A DNA stretch of 64,000 nt from Aricia agestis (Eukaryota; Arthropoda; Insecta; Lepidoptera; Lycaenidae), in NCBI RefSeq assembly GCF_905147365.1, contig NC_056417.1, forward strand, positions 15,894,501 to 15,958,500, in the 5' to 3' direction. Positions within the stretch are counted from its first letter, which is position 1, and each line of letters begins with the position of its first letter. This document shows, piece by piece, positions 21,676 through 34,421 of the stretch. Below the pieces are notes generated by a model. That model had not been told where the DNA came from and searched no databases. It worked only from the letters and a program-made list of their open reading frames with translations. The translations under genes and the position numbers were made by a program.

Positions 21676-23970
21676 TTCACGAGAGACTTTCGTAGGTCCT
21701 GATTCACTACTGCAGCCACGCTTGTAAGAACTAGACCCATCATTAATCATTGACAACGACAGGTAATTCTTGTGAAGTGATTCAATACCAAACACACCCG
21801 CAGCAACATCTTACAAAATATCAAGATTTTCGATAAGCATGTTGGGAAATAACGAAATAAAATATACTTACCTTTATAATATTGTAAGAAAATGTGAACG
21901 GTCTGTGTCGGCATCGCCAATAATAAACACCTGTCATGTAACGACGTCGTTTGAGATCCTCGAAGAAACGGCAATGTCATGATGTCATTAACAGTTCTTG
22001 TCGTGATAGCATTTGTGACACTTGTTAATAATATGCTCCAGTTTCCTTTTTCGTTTTCCATTCCAAACTAGATACTTTAATAAGTTAGCTTTTAATTATT
22101 TTGTACGTTTTTCTCTTTGTAACGCTGAAAATATTATGTTTTAAATATAAATTATACATCTGTTTTATTACTAACAATAATAAAAAACCCTTATAGCTTG
22201 ACCGCTGTAAAGTTCACCCTTGTAGCATACTGAATGAATGTATGCTACGAAGGTCGACTTTACAGCGGTCAAGCTTTAATTAATATTGTAATGTTAATTA
22301 ATAACTACTCAATGTAAAAATATATACCATAATTTTTATTAAACCTGATGTATAGTGAACTTAAACACAATTTAATTGAACTTAGAAAATTGCAAGAAAA
22401 ATTAATTTACTTTCTGAACAAAAATATTAATGAGAAGTGTAAGTATAGTACTTTTTTTTCAGAAGGTATTTTCTGAATTAAAATATCATAATAAAATATA
22501 TGTTTTAATTAATATTATATAATGTGATATAAATACAGATTTGAAATAGTTTTAGACTAATTGTAAAAAATTACTTGAATTTTCGTCTGTAAAACAGGCC
22601 TTTTAAAAATGCAAATATTATAGAAGATTTTAATGTATGATTATTATTATTTTATTACATTACTTTAATACGTAAAGTTTATGAACCGTCAAAATTGTAA
22701 TAAATCTAGTCAGACATTGTTTAGAAAAGTTTCGTGATAGATAAAACAAAACATTTGACAACAAAAACGTATGCTAGCAACGCGTGAATCTTTTAGCATT
22801 GAGGTAAGTATATTAGTAATATCAACAGAAAACCTGCATTAACAATTCATACAATAAAGTCCAAACTCTCTATCGGGGCAAAAATCTTCATAATATAAAA
22901 TATCAACATTTGTTAGAGATTCTGTGCATTGTTATTTCAACTATAATATACGCAGGTTTTTGGAAAGCATAATTTAGTAAAGTTAGGTTAAACATAAGTT
23001 TAATCTATATCAATATGTATTATAACTTTTGTAACATGATAAAACTGTATAGTGCATAACTATTTATAGTGTTTTCTTTAGTTAGTTATAAAATAAGTTT
23101 TAGGTAGACAATATTTTACGTAGATTAAGTGTATTAAGAAAAATGTGCTATAATAATCCATACTTGTTAAGAATATTACTTTGAATGATAGAAATAATTT
23201 GTATATAATACCTGTATAACAGAGAATAGGTACTTTATGATAAATTGTAAATATTATAGTATCACTTAGTAGATAGGCATATGGAAATATATTACTTTAT
23301 TACATATTACGAGCCCAAATGTGTAAAAAAGTGAATATTACTGTATTTTATGTAAAATGAATTGCTTATAGCACATCGAATATAAAAGTCGTTATAGATA
23401 TCTTGCTTTAATAGAACTTGTAGATTTTTACGTGGATAGAAGAGGTAGTGGATAGTAATATGATATGTCGATAGGTATGTTTATATAAGTAAATCTTAAA
23501 GTTATATCTGTTACTGAAGAACTATAATCTATGTCAAAAATGTCTATTATTTGATGTTTGTTATTTTCAAATATAAAAATAAATGTTTTCAAACAAACAT
23601 TGTTTAATTTTCTAAACATCCACCTTTTTTGTACACTTTTTTAAAGAAAATATTTATTTGTAACGATCATATATTCAGTAACCAATTCAAATAAAAAGTA
23701 CTGTTTAAAAATATCTGTAGATTCAGATGGTAGCTGTGATAGCACGGCTGCATCAAAATAACTACACCAAGTCGAGTCTACAGAGGGATGAGCATGGCCC
23801 ATATTCATAGTAAATTGTAACACTATCAAAAATGATTTGTAGAGCTGCTTAGCTCCCGACAGAATCAGAATCAAATCGAGAATCGAATCAGCTCGATCTC
23901 AAAGCTTTTGCTACTTCCGACATTATACTCGTGTACAAGAGCACGACCGTACTGCGGCTCAATTTGAAAC
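21500..23970 (+). other. Probable 3' UTR and flank of the receptor gene
   Basis: Very AT-rich and almost free of recognised transposons, unlike the rest of the window. Many AATAAA-like hexamers occur, so the polyadenylation site cannot be placed. It contains the hairpin at 22195-22275. No further coding signal was seen. Confidence 0.4.
22195..22275 (+). ncRNA. Pre-miRNA-like hairpin
   Basis: Arms 22195-22230 (AGCTTGACCGCTGTAAAGTT...) and 22240-22275 pair at 32 of 36 positions by Watson-Crick plus two G-U wobbles, around a 9-nt loop (TGAATGAAT). Size (81 nt) and small mismatches resemble a miRNA precursor. I do not recognise the mature sequence; an old palindromic MITE is the main alternative. 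Confidence 0.3.
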
Positions 23971-25026
23971 TAATCAGAGTCGTAAATTAAATTCGTGTCA
24001 GTTTGATGACAGTTTTGGGGGTAGAACTGCTGTTCCGGTATATTTGACAGTAGATTTTTGATGATAAAGTGACGAAAACGCAGCTGGCCACGGCAATTGA
24101 TAGTCAAATTGACGGGCAGAGTAAAGGCCCTCCTTGCTATGCGTGTCATCGCCCGCACGCGGATCTGGTCTGCATGACAGTGGCCCGCTAGGTGATTTTC
24201 TTGACACGCGGGCAACACGCGTGTGGCCTGGAGCATGTTGTCTGCCGCATGCGGATAACATCCGCGTGCGGGTGACAACAGGAATGACAGGAATAGCGCC
24301 CTAATTACGTATCTTGTGACAACAACGCAACGTAAGATACGTAATCGTCCTGTAGAGTGGTAATAGTTTGTTTCAATTTTTATAGGTTTTTCAAAAAAGA
24401 AAGCGCAGCTACATCTAATAATAAACCATAAAGTAAATTACAAAAGCAACGAAAATTGCAACTTATCTTTAACAAATACGTAGGTAATTTCACTTACATC
24501 TTCACATTATAAACCTTTGTAAAATAAATTAAAAGCTGACTCAAAATTAGAAGTTGCAAAACAACTTAATAAGTTTCAAGTTTAAGCTTTTAAGCTCCAC
24601 TTAAAGTTCATTTAAAATTACCGCCAAGTTTACTGTCAAGATTACGAGGGGATTTGACAAGAGCACTCTCGCCGTTGTTAATGTCTTTCTTATTTATACA
24701 CACATTACTAATTAATTTGCTTTTAATTAATTTTGTTAAACGAGAAACAACCGAATTTTTAAGCCTAAAAACGATTTTCAGTATCTGATAATAATTATAT
24801 AATGTTCTCATTATATAATTATTATCAGATACTGAAAACTAACAGGTGTATTAAGTTTCGTATCGAAGTAGAATAACATGTTATGGTAAATAAGGTACAA
24901 ATTATTTGATTGAAGGTAATACTTATTATTAGATCTTATTATTCTAATAATAAAGTTGTTTTCGATGAAGAAAAGCAGACCTTTTGTCTGTATAAATATT
25001 TTCATGAGTGCCTAACTCATATTTTT
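23971..25026. other. Mostly unrecognised non-coding DNA
   Basis: Contains MITE T (24146-24280), a short inverted repeat ATTACGTATCTT/AAGATACGTAAT at 24302-24345 and an AT-rich palindrome near 24784-24835 (TTATATAATTATTATCAGAT). Overlapping open frames at 23970-24278 fall on the MITE and are not called. Confidence 0.4.
24146..24280. mobile_element. GC-rich MITE-like element T
   Basis: TCGCCCGCACGCGGAT on the left is mirrored by ATCCGCGTGCGGGTGAC on the right; the interior is far more GC-rich than its surroundings. Confidence 0.45.
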
Positions 25027-25425
25027 AGGATTCCGTACCCAAAAGGTAAAAACGGGACCCTGTCACTGAGACTATCCGTCTGTCCATCTGTCTCCAGGCT
25101 ATAACTCAAGAACGGTAATAGCTAGAGAGTTGAAATTTTCACAGACTATGTATTTCTGTTGCCGCTGTAATAACAAATACTAAAAACAAAATAAATTAAA
25201 TATTTAAGGTATGTATGGGAGCCCCTCCCATACAACAAACATGATTTTTCAAACATTTTTTGTTCAGCATCAATAATGACAACAGGTAGGCAACTGAAAT
25301 ATTCACAAAATACTCAACTATTTTATACTTTCATAACTAATAATTAGATTTAAATAAAATAATTAATAACGGGGGCTCCCATACAAAAACACGGAACCCA
25401 TCGAGCGCGAATTCAACTCGCACTT
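25027..25425 (+). repeat. Dispersed repeat with GGGTTCCGTACC motif, copy 2
   Basis: Begins TTCCGTACCCAAAAGGTAAA, includes GTCTGTCCATCTGTCTCC and GTATGGGAGCCCCTCCCATA, and ends GAATTCAACTCGCACTTGACC. It is the inverse of 14143-14440. Class not assigned. Confidence 0.5.
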
Positions 25426-26550
25426 GACCAATTTTATTTAATTAGTATTGAGAATAAATTATTATTTTTAGCAATATTCCGCGAAATAAACCTGAACCAG
25501 TAAGTAAATGAGTGAGTGTGTGTAGGTATAGGCATAATATACAAAATTTAAGGGTATGGATTTCCGCAAAGTAATGTCTGATTAAATGTCATAATTAGTG
25601 AAAATATTTCACAAATACTTTTTAGGCTCGATCGAATCTTATTCATATTCAAATATTCCATTTCAAAAGGCAGATAGTGCCAATTTTGCGACTGACCATA
25701 ACATTTATGTTCACACCTGCTTGTGATTCCAATGGGATCCCCCAGGGTACGTTGGTGATATAACCAAAAAACTTTATAGACGAACTTATCGAAGAAATAA
25801 AACGATCGTAAACAAGTCATAAAAAGCGGATGTGGAACATTGTAATATTGTTTTAGTTGAGTCGCGATCCTTGAAACACTCATAAAGTTACCTTCTGAGG
25901 TGTGAATTTCTTTCCCTTTAATAACTTTGAAAAGTACATAAAACTAAGATTTTTAACATCATAAAAACTTTATGGTGTAATTTAAATATTTTGCTTAAAC
26001 AAGAGCAAATTTATTAGTTATATTACAACTAGGAAATAATAGTATGTCATGGTTATTCGTAAAATGGTTTGTAACATAAGTTCTCGGTATAAGAAAAACA
26101 TCCGAAGCAGATTAATATTAAAACCTGCAATTTATAGTGCAAATAGCTCTAAGCCATGAAGACGTTGTTACCATACTGTACTGGCAATATAAAGATGGCG
26201 ATAATAAATGTTTGGCTTAACATAGTCTTCATAAGTTGGAATTCACAGTTACTTCAGTTTACACTAACATAAAATCACTAAAGGCACCTGCTAAACGTTC
26301 AACTTCCACCATCGTACAGCAACATATTGTATGCAGACAGCGGTGATCAATTACCACTAACAAGCGACTCCTGGCGCGCTACATGTTGCTGCAGATAATA
26401 CCCGCAAGACGTATCGTTCTCATCCATATCTATGTAAGAGAACACAAATCTGCGCTAACAACGTTGTATGCAATATAGTTGTGCTGAATGTCATTATTAC
26501 AGGGACTTTGTTTAATGTTCTACAAAATGAAATACTTGTTAATTAATCAT
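25426..26550. other. Unrecognised AT-rich DNA
   Basis: No repeat or supported gene. A 111-codon minus-strand frame (25548-25883) has no recognisable domain. Confidence 0.35.
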
Positions 26551-26850
26551 TGTTACGCGTAGCAGTGCAGCTGTACTACACCAACAGGCTTCGCGTAGCT
26601 GTGCTACACCAACGTGCTACATGTAGCTTGCCACACCAACAGGCTTCGCGTAGCTGTGCTACACCAACGTGCTACGCGTAGCTCTGCTACACCAACGTGC
26701 TACGCGTAGCTGTGCTACACCAACAGCTACGCGTAGCTGTGCTACACCAACGCACTACGCGTAGCTGTGCTACACCAACAGCTACGCGTAGCTGTGCTAC
26801 ACCAACGTGCTACGCGTAGCTGTGCTACACCAACAGTTACGCGTAACGGG
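26551..26850. repeat. Minisatellite, about 28-bp unit
   Basis: About ten copies of a 26-29-bp unit, consensus TACGCGTAGCTGTGCTACAC plus CAACGTGC or CAACAGC. Each unit contains palindromes (TACGCGTA, GTAGC/GCTAC), so each can fold. Unit length varies and no frame stays open, so it is not coding. Confidence 0.9.
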
Positions 26851-28571
26851 ACACATCATGCTCCTGGTAGCGAAAACTACTAGTATTATGTGAGTAATTA
26901 AAGTACCTTATTAAAAGTATAATATTAAACTTAAAATCCTTACTTACTAAAACGAACTATTAACAATATCAATAAATTACTCATAAACAATATCAATAAA
27001 TTACCCATGTTCTCGGAGGCTGGAGCAATTTACAAGATGAAAAATAACTAGAAGTTCGAAACGCAACAGCTGCGCTAGTCCGCGTAACCTTTTACGAGAT
27101 AGAGATACCGTTTTAATGTCCAGACTGTCCAGATAGTAAATAATTTTCGATTAGGATTTTAATAGAATTGACTGTTTTATTTAATACTTTAATATTATTA
27201 TCAAAAACATCTTCTTCCTTTTTATAACTAGATGTAACCTGCTATAGACTGACTAGATGTAACCTGCTTACTTAACTGTTATTAGGAACCACATAACACC
27301 AGGCACTGTGGTGACACCACAGTAATAAGCCTACAGCTCGCCACAAGCTGCCCTAAGGGCTTATTATTTATTATTATTATTATTACTCGTTCAATGCAAA
27401 AGAAATTAAAAAGTAGGACTATATTTAAAAAAAGGCTTACAAACCATATTTAATGACTTTAGTCTACTTACTACCGTACCACGAGAAAACCAAAAGTGGA
27501 GCTCCTAATTATTATGATTGCTAGTTTTGTTTACTCATGTAATATTTTTGTGTTAAGTTCAGACGTTACTTGGAGTAAAAAATATAAAATGAAAGAAGAG
27601 AACGAGTTTTGAGTAATAACGAATCGTCTGTTGTTAAATAGTTTTGAATATATCTAACTTTACACCTTTTTATCTTAGTATGTGACAGTAAACAATAGTA
27701 CATAACGACTACAGTACTGTACAATAATTGCAGTGGCTGTATGACGTATATAAAAGGAATTTGTGCAAAAATTCAACTTCCACATTCATATCCGTTCAGT
27801 CGGAACTATGACGAAATGGATTTTTATCCAAAATTGAATTTTTAGCCAGGCTTTAAACGTGAAATATTTAAAATCCAGGCAATATTAAAATAGAAGGCCC
27901 ATACACGTGTTACAAAGTGCGGACCGCCTGAATTGTGTGTCTTGGCACCCTGACAGAAATGTGCAAGTCAAGAAGCATAATATAGCACTGTAAACATAGT
28001 GTAATATATTTGATTTTGACTCACATCAAGTACATATTGTGAATAAATATACTGACAGTACAGGTGTTCCAAATATATTTTACATTAACATAATGTAAAT
28101 TAAGCTTAAGATGAAAGTTAAGATAAGTTATAGGAGGAGTTATAATAACATGTTTAATTATTTCAGCTATAAATCAAACATTCTTTCAAACTAAAAACTG
28201 AATATATTCTAAAATGTCATTACGGCAAGTAGATGCTTTCACGGTTTCAAAGATAAAAGTGTGCCAAGTCTTTCAAATGCATTACACGGTCTGCGATGTC
28301 TTGAAAACATCAAACGCTCGGCGAAACCGCGACAAAGTATAAAACACTTTTTTCATTTCAAATATTTTGACTAGATGACCTATTTTCTGGTAATAAGTGG
28401 GATTACCTCGCAACTTGTACATTTTTGTATATAATATAATATTATGTAAAAACTGTTTGATGTTGACTTATAATGTTCTGTTCGTACTTATCCTGTTCAG
28501 GAGGAGAGACGAGGCTTATTTTTAATCATGTTGTACTAACAATATGATTAAAAATAATAATTATAATAATA
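26851..28571. other. Non-coding DNA with a possible core promoter
   Basis: AT-rich with an ATT run at 27359-27385. A 42-codon frame at 28214-28342 has no family match. Otherwise nothing recognised. Confidence 0.35.
27747..27800 (+). promoter_or_regulatory. Candidate TATA-type core promoter
   Basis: A perfect TATATAAAAG (27747-27756) is followed about 28 bp later by TTCAACTT and about 50 bp later by TTCAGTC, the arthropod initiator-like motif. The next ATG (27808) opens only 9 codons. No downstream gene was identified, so function is uncertain. Confidence 0.25.
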
Positions 28572-28888
28572 CTAGCTGTGCCGGCAATCGTTTTTTTTTT
28601 GCCATATAAAGTATTTCGCCCGTATTATTTTATTGAAGTAACTAAATAAGTATGTCACCATGGCAACGTCCATCGCTATCCCGTCGCACAAACAATGGTC
28701 GCCGTCAGTCTCGAGTTGTAATAATTTACTATTATTTATTCAACAAATGCACTTATCAATATAAAAAGTACCCAGTAGCCGATTCTCAGACCCACTGAAT
28801 ATGCATATAAAATTTGGTTAAAATCAGTAAAGCCGTTTCGGAGGAGTACGCGGCCTAACATTGTGACACGAGAATTTTATATATAAGA
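28572..28888 (-). mobile_element. Helitron-like family H-b, complete
   Basis: Plus-strand view: A|CTAGCTGTGCCGGCAATCG ... ATTTTATATATAAGA|T, so on the minus strand it starts TC and ends CTAG between A and T. It preserves the empty site (CAACAAATGCACTTATC) for the 5.45-kb insertion found in the copy at 32727-38664, and ACTGAATATGCATAT, the empty site for the insertion at 55743. Confidence 0.8.
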
Positions 28889-29263
28889 TTTTTTGAATAT
28901 CAATTTTAATCTAGCAATTCTTTTTCTCTCTATTCACTTTCCCTTATTGTGTCTGCCAATAATACTGACTTTATTTATTCGATCCAACAAGGACCTGTAA
29001 TATATTTCCCGCTAAGAGTAAAACTGTGTAGGTCCTTGAGAGTAGTTCACAACAATATGACGCCAGTCGCGATACTTCCGTGCGACCCCATCGCGCGAAT
29101 TTGAAAAGTTTCTAGCCATATTTACTTCTTCAACCAAAGCATGTCAATACCAAAGTTTATGGCAAAAGATACACGCGTGAAGTTTGGATCGTAATTCAGT
29201 TTCACCATATTTATCGGGCGTGTAGCATTCGCCATTGAGTTGTTAATATAATCCTTAAAAATA

Positions 29264-29432
29264 TTATAAATCCGTGTCTGTAAGGCACATTTTTACTCGT
29301 AAACCGCTGAACCAATTTTTATAAAATTTGTAATGGGGATAATTTGAGTCACGGGAAATGACATAGGATACTTTTTATCCCGGAGAAATGTACGATTCCC
29401 GCGATAAACAAATTTTGGTGCAACGTAGTAGC
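29264..29432 (+). mobile_element. Helitron-like family H-a, diverged
   Basis: TATTATAAATCCGTGTCTG, GAAATGACATAGGATACTTT and AATTTTGGTGCAACGTAGTA follow the family order; both termini are eroded. Confidence 0.55.
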
Positions 29433-29477
29433 CGGCTGATACTTTATATTTATTTGTATATAATATTATGTAACAAA

Positions 29478-29640
29478 ATTGTAAACTTTATTTTAAAAGA
29501 ATAATTTTTCTCTCACTTTTTTGGTAAAAAGTGGAACCCGTGCGAGTTTCTTACGCCGGTTCTTCTCGCCGGGGTAGTTCCCGAACCGGTGGTAGGTATC
29601 AGGTAGACATTCTGAAAAAATTTGATTCAAATTTACTATT
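29478..29640 (+). repeat. Jockey/CR1-type LINE 3' UTR fragment
   Basis: GCGAGTTTCTTACGCCGGTT, GAACCGGTGGTAGGTATC and the end GATTCAAATTTAC correspond to the 3' UTR at 8785-8990 in the opposite orientation. No coding part remains. Confidence 0.6.
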
Positions 29641-29889
29641 TATTTTTTATTTTTTTATTTTATTTCGAAGCATAAAATAATGTTCCGTATTCAAACGCCA
29701 CGGTACTCTCCAATATTATAAAAGTCACTTACAGCGAAACGAGTACACAAGAAGATGCAAGATGATAAGAGGCAGCAGTACAAAATTAAAATATCAAGCT
29801 TCGCTACGCTTTTTAACATTTCAATTTTGATTTTTTTTACGCATTCTCAAATCGGGTCTCGTAACATGTAATTTAATGACCTGAGCCTA

Positions 29890-30072
29890 CAGGTGTCGGT
29901 TGGTAGCGGAAGACATGAAGCAACCGCCGACGACGTGTCGTTGCGACACTACCCGATACCCTGCGCAGCTAGCGACATGAAGCTACGCTACGACACGTTC
30001 AAAAATACAAATGACGTGCCGCGACGACACGTCGTCTGCTGCAACTTCATGTAGTCGGCATCCAACTTGTAC
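29890..30072. mobile_element. MITE family F, copy 1
   Basis: Inverted repeats with GACGACGTGTCGT near each end; the right end (ACTTCATGTAGTCGG, CCAACTTGTACC) matches the left end of the copy at 39660-39862, so the two copies are inverted relative to each other. Confidence 0.65.
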
Positions 30073-32449
30073 CTTCAGTTACAAAATGTAATAAAATAAT
30101 TGGATCATAAAGCAGTACTTACAGAATAATCTCCCGCAGAGTAAGTACATGTAAGCGTCGGACGGACGGACGATAAATCACAAGGGCGGGCCGTAAAAAT
30201 CGTCCGGAGTCCGGACCGGACGCGTGACGCGAATACGGACACGGACGAGTGGAACTTGGAAGTGCTTGTACAGACAAAAGATAGTTGAAAATATGAAGCT
30301 TGCAATCCTTTAATAAATAATTATTGCTAGTGTCATTTTTTAGTGATTAGGTACCTAAATCCAGACATCTGTCATTTTTCAGGCTGGTTGCATACACCCA
30401 TTTTCCGTATTCGAATTCCGAATTAATTATTTTCCGTATTCGGAAATCCGAATGCATGGGATCAATAGAAAATAGTCAAAATACATTAAGACTGACGCAT
30501 ACACACGTTTTCCGTGTTCGATTTCCTAATGTGGAGTTACGATTTGAAATTCCGTGAGACTACGCACACGTTCGCCTAGCGGCCTAGCCTAATTGATTGT
30601 TTGTCCATATAAAATATAATATAACCCATTCTGTCTGTTTGCCACCTTTCCACGCTAGAGCTGCTGAATGGATAGGAGATTTGGTATGGAAACAAGCGCG
30701 TACGGTAGCCGCGTAAAAAATAAAGAGTTAAGAATTACTAAAAAAATATTTTTTGTCTGTCACACTTCATTGGAACCGTGACACTTTTTGTACCTGTGCA
30801 TACTCCATAATAACTTTACTAAAATAAGGGAGCTCTTTATCGTTCTAATTTCAAAAACTGACTATTCTGATTATAATATTATATGAGGCATAATTATACT
30901 ATCGCATTTTTGATAGATGATCATCATGACATCAATATAGTCCTGATATTCAGAGAACATATTTCGCAGGTTATGTAAAAGGTGTAAGATCCCTTAAAGT
31001 ATACGTATCTCTGATCACGCCACAGAACGCATACCAAGTGACTTTTGACGACTCACTGGGCCGCCCTCTGATAAAAGTCGTAAATGTTATAAGGGAAATA
31101 TATTTTATACTATCATGATAATATAGTAAAAAACGTAAGACACTTTAATACTTTGTGAAATAACAATAATATTTAGTTTTGTGCCTCATAGTTTTGACCA
31201 TACTTTACTATATTACCGTATTTGCTGTTTGGGCCACACAATTAGTTTTTTTCTTATCCGAGAGCCCAGATATAATAAGGGCTAGTTCACATTTCGACGT
31301 GACGCGAAAATGCAGTGCAATACATTTGAAATGATCCATTAAACACTGAACTTTAATTACTACACAAGAAGATAATATTGAGGTGACAGACTTGCCATCT
31401 ACTGTGTTGGGCTACGTGTCCCAATAAAGAATGGGTCATTTAAAAATTCATCACATTCGTGACCTTGTAAAGTGAATTTACCCTTTACTCTCATTTTCCT
31501 TATAAATGGTTTAATTTTCATAAATAAAATCGCTAATGTTATTTCCCAAAGCCAATTCTTGTGAACAAGAAAGATTGTCAGAGTTGTCGAGTATTGAGTT
31601 AATAAGCTTAAACCAATGTTTCAACTGGCGTGGTTTTGATAAGGGTTTAATTTTCTTTGTCACAACTTTGTAAAGAGTCAAGAATGAGTACTCGTGTGTC
31701 GGGCACAGAATTTGAATATTAAATATAAGCTGTTATGTTATATTTGACGATCGAGTCAAATACTGTATATTATTACTTGTAGGTATACAAACTGTTTTGT
31801 GGAACACTGTTAATTAGATATCAGATAATAATTGAAACAAATAAAAACTAGCTAAAGCCGAGCTTTGTGAGGGCTCGCATCGTCACACCTTGACTGGCTG
31901 ATGATAACACATCTACATATTAAAAACAAAAATGACTATGTTAAAGCAGAAATCAAATAGGTGTGATAGTTAATCCGTAAAGTGTACCACAAAATGTTCA
32001 GGTGTGGTTCAGGTTGTGGATATATACTATTGATATGATAAATTAATTAAAAACACTCGACCCTCCTACGAAAAGTCTTAGAAAATAAATTACAAGAAGC
32101 TTTATGCAGATGATGAAGATGCAGAGAAGAGAACAGCATCTTGGATAATGCAGTCAATGCGTTAATATCTAGGGAGGTCCCTAGACCCCTACAAACATCC
32201 TTTAACAACATGAATATTAAATTCAAATCGATTGACACTGTTTGTCCGAAAGTACTTTTCATTCAAAAGTTTGTGACCTGAGCCTTCCGCCTAGACGCTT
32301 TCGTTGATTTCAATACCGGTACTCAAAAAAAATAGAGGAATTTTACATAAAAAAATGTTGCGTTGTCTTAAATTCCAGACAGTTTTGAATTTGAAATTCT
32401 GTAGGAAACTAAGAAAGCGCCTTGGCTAAAATCCAAGATTCGTTTAAAA
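30073..32449. other. Non-coding DNA with scattered GC-rich patches
   Basis: 30140-30270 is GC-rich with GGACGGACGGACG and TCCGGAGTCCGGACCGGACG repeats; 30380-30600 has repeated ACACACGTTTTCCG-like motifs that look like a worn MITE. A Helitron-like 3' end (CTAGCTAAAGCCGAGC) is at 31848. No gene supported. Confidence 0.4.
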
Positions 32450-32490
<41 letters not shown>

Positions 32491-32714
32491 CTCAAAGGTG
32501 ACTGACTGACTGATTGACATAGTGATCTATCAACGCACAGCCCAAATCACTGGACGGATCGGACTGAAATTTGGCATGCAGGTAGATGTTATGACGTAGG
32601 CATCCGCTAAGAAAGGATTTTGATAAATTCCAACCTTAAGCGGTTCAAATAGGGGATGAAAGTTTGTATATAATAATACTTCTTAACGCGAGCGAAGCCG
32701 CGGGCAAAAGCTCG
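32450..32714 (+). mobile_element. Helitron-like family H-c
   Basis: Starts TC after A, runs through an AT dinucleotide array (to about 32488) and CTCAAAGGTGACTGACTG, and ends AGCGAAGCCGCGGGCAAAAG then CTCG|T (CTAG mutated). Reverse relative at 57347-57690. It lies 12 bp from the next Helitron. Confidence 0.65.
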
Positions 32715-33162
32715 TATTATAATAAACTAGCTGTCCCGGCAAACGTTTCTTTGCCATATAAAGTATTTTTCCCGTATTATTTTATTAAAGTGACTAAATA
32801 AGTATGTCACCATGGCAACGTCCATCGGTATCCCGTCGCACAAACAATGGTCGCCGTCAGTCTCGAGTTGTAATAATTTACTATTTATTTATTCAACAAA
32901 TCGACGCCCTCACCGAATAATCAGACAATGTGCTATTGTGGGGTTTTTGCTGTTATGCGATTTTTGGCATCTAGAAGTCAAAATACATCATGTGAATTTT
33001 TTTCAGAATTTTTCTGTGGATATTTACAAAGATATAAGAAATTATGTGTTTATTCCTTAACAATACTTAAAATTGTATTTTACACCAAAAACTGGGCAAT
33101 AGGCTATTGCGAAAAAATATGTCACAACAATTTGACGATAAACGACTATTGCATGATTATTC

Positions 33163-33406
33163 GGGTAAATATATTGCTGCCTGCCTGCACACTTCCACTC
33201 CTGCACATCTCACTTTTACACTCCTTCAACTCAGGTAGCCGCTCATCACCCGCCTCAGGTTCCCCAGACATCTAACTTCAGCTAACCGAACCTTTACAGC
33301 AGCTGGCCACCAAGCATTGTCGAAGGCCCCCTCTAAGTCCAGCGATACCACAACAGAAATTTTCTCCTTCTCTCTCTTCTTTCTGATGTGGTTCACTAAC
33401 CTAACC
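33163..33406 (-). pseudogene. R1-clade LINE reverse transcriptase fragment
   Basis: The minus-strand frame reads RLVNHIRKKREKEKISVVVS then LDLEGAFDNAWW, the conserved RT motif A region of R1/TRAS-type elements, followed by VRLAEVRCLGNLRRVMSGYL, a TGA at about 33227-33229, and in frame RSVKVRCAGVEVCRQAA. Only about 80 codons remain, with one nonsense codon. The homology is by recall of R1-family motifs. Confidence 0.7.
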
Positions 33407-34421
33407 TATAGAGGTAATTTTAGACAACTTGTAGAATCTGAGTCGGACGACCATCATTTCGCGGTGATCAATGATCATAATCAGTCCACTCACCTCCAGC
33501 TTCCAGTCTCAGATCAGCATCAGATCAGTCATCGCAGAGGTTTACACAGGGCCTAAGAGTCAGGAATAGTCAGACTTTCTTCATTAAAAAAAATAAGAAT
33601 GTCTGACTGTCCCTGGCTAGCTTTTTTGGATGTCTTAAGTCGTCATAGACGTAAGAACGACCAGCAGTTGTTTTGGAAGACATCAAGTGGTAAAGTCCTT
33701 CCTAACATTCGTTAAATTATGTACATTGCTCATATTTTTATTTTATACTTTACGGCTATTGTAGTAATCCGTCTTCTTCAGTTTTCAGGATATAGAAATC
33801 TTCTAATATTCTGTTTCGATTTTTGTAATCCATATGCGGGTTTTCTCACAAACAAGGATGTATGGGCATCGGCCAATACTTGCTACAAAATAAACTAATC
33901 GTGACCTATAAGCAGCGAAATCTAATGCAAATTAACGAGAACGTATTTAGATATTTTCTTCTTTCGCAAAGACTCCTAAGAATTGCTTTAAACTGTCACG
34001 ACAGCACTTGTTACAGGTTCACGCCTGCAAGCAGCTGTCAGACAGTCAAACATTATTCGTGGAAGTTGTCCTGCAGGTCCTAATAGGACCCAATTCAGTA
34101 TTTAATTAGGAATGCGATTGCTAGCTACTATAAGATGTGCTGTTATAATGTGTTGTGTGCTAATTGTATTGTGTTGTAACTTGAGAAGTTTTTAACATAG
34201 TTTTGATCCTGATTACATTGAACTATATTACGATGTAGATAAAAGTCGACGATTAAAGCACCGTCATATAAGAAAGGCCTACGGTGCTCTCGGAAGTCTG
34301 TCTAAAGCAATTTTCTGCCATTATCATTCATTTTATTAGAACATAATATGATATTGATTATTGTGACACCAACTCTGGTGGCGATGAGTGTTATGATTAA
34401 CATTTTAGTTAACTGCAATGA
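33407..34421. other. Unrecognised interior of the large TIR element
   Basis: Contains a short imperfect hairpin at 33552-33622 (GTCAGGAATAGTCAGAC versus GTCTGACTGTCCCTGGC). No coding domain recognised. Confidence 0.35.

Noticed and set aside
25548..25883. 111-codon minus-strand frame beginning with ATG
   Set aside because: No domain, no splice context and no repeats to link it to a transposon; plausible by chance in 64 kb.
26551..26850. CRISPR-like array
   Set aside because: Units are contiguous without unique spacers, and the context is eukaryotic.
28214..28342. 42-codon small open frame
   Set aside because: Good ATG but weak context, no conservation evidence available.
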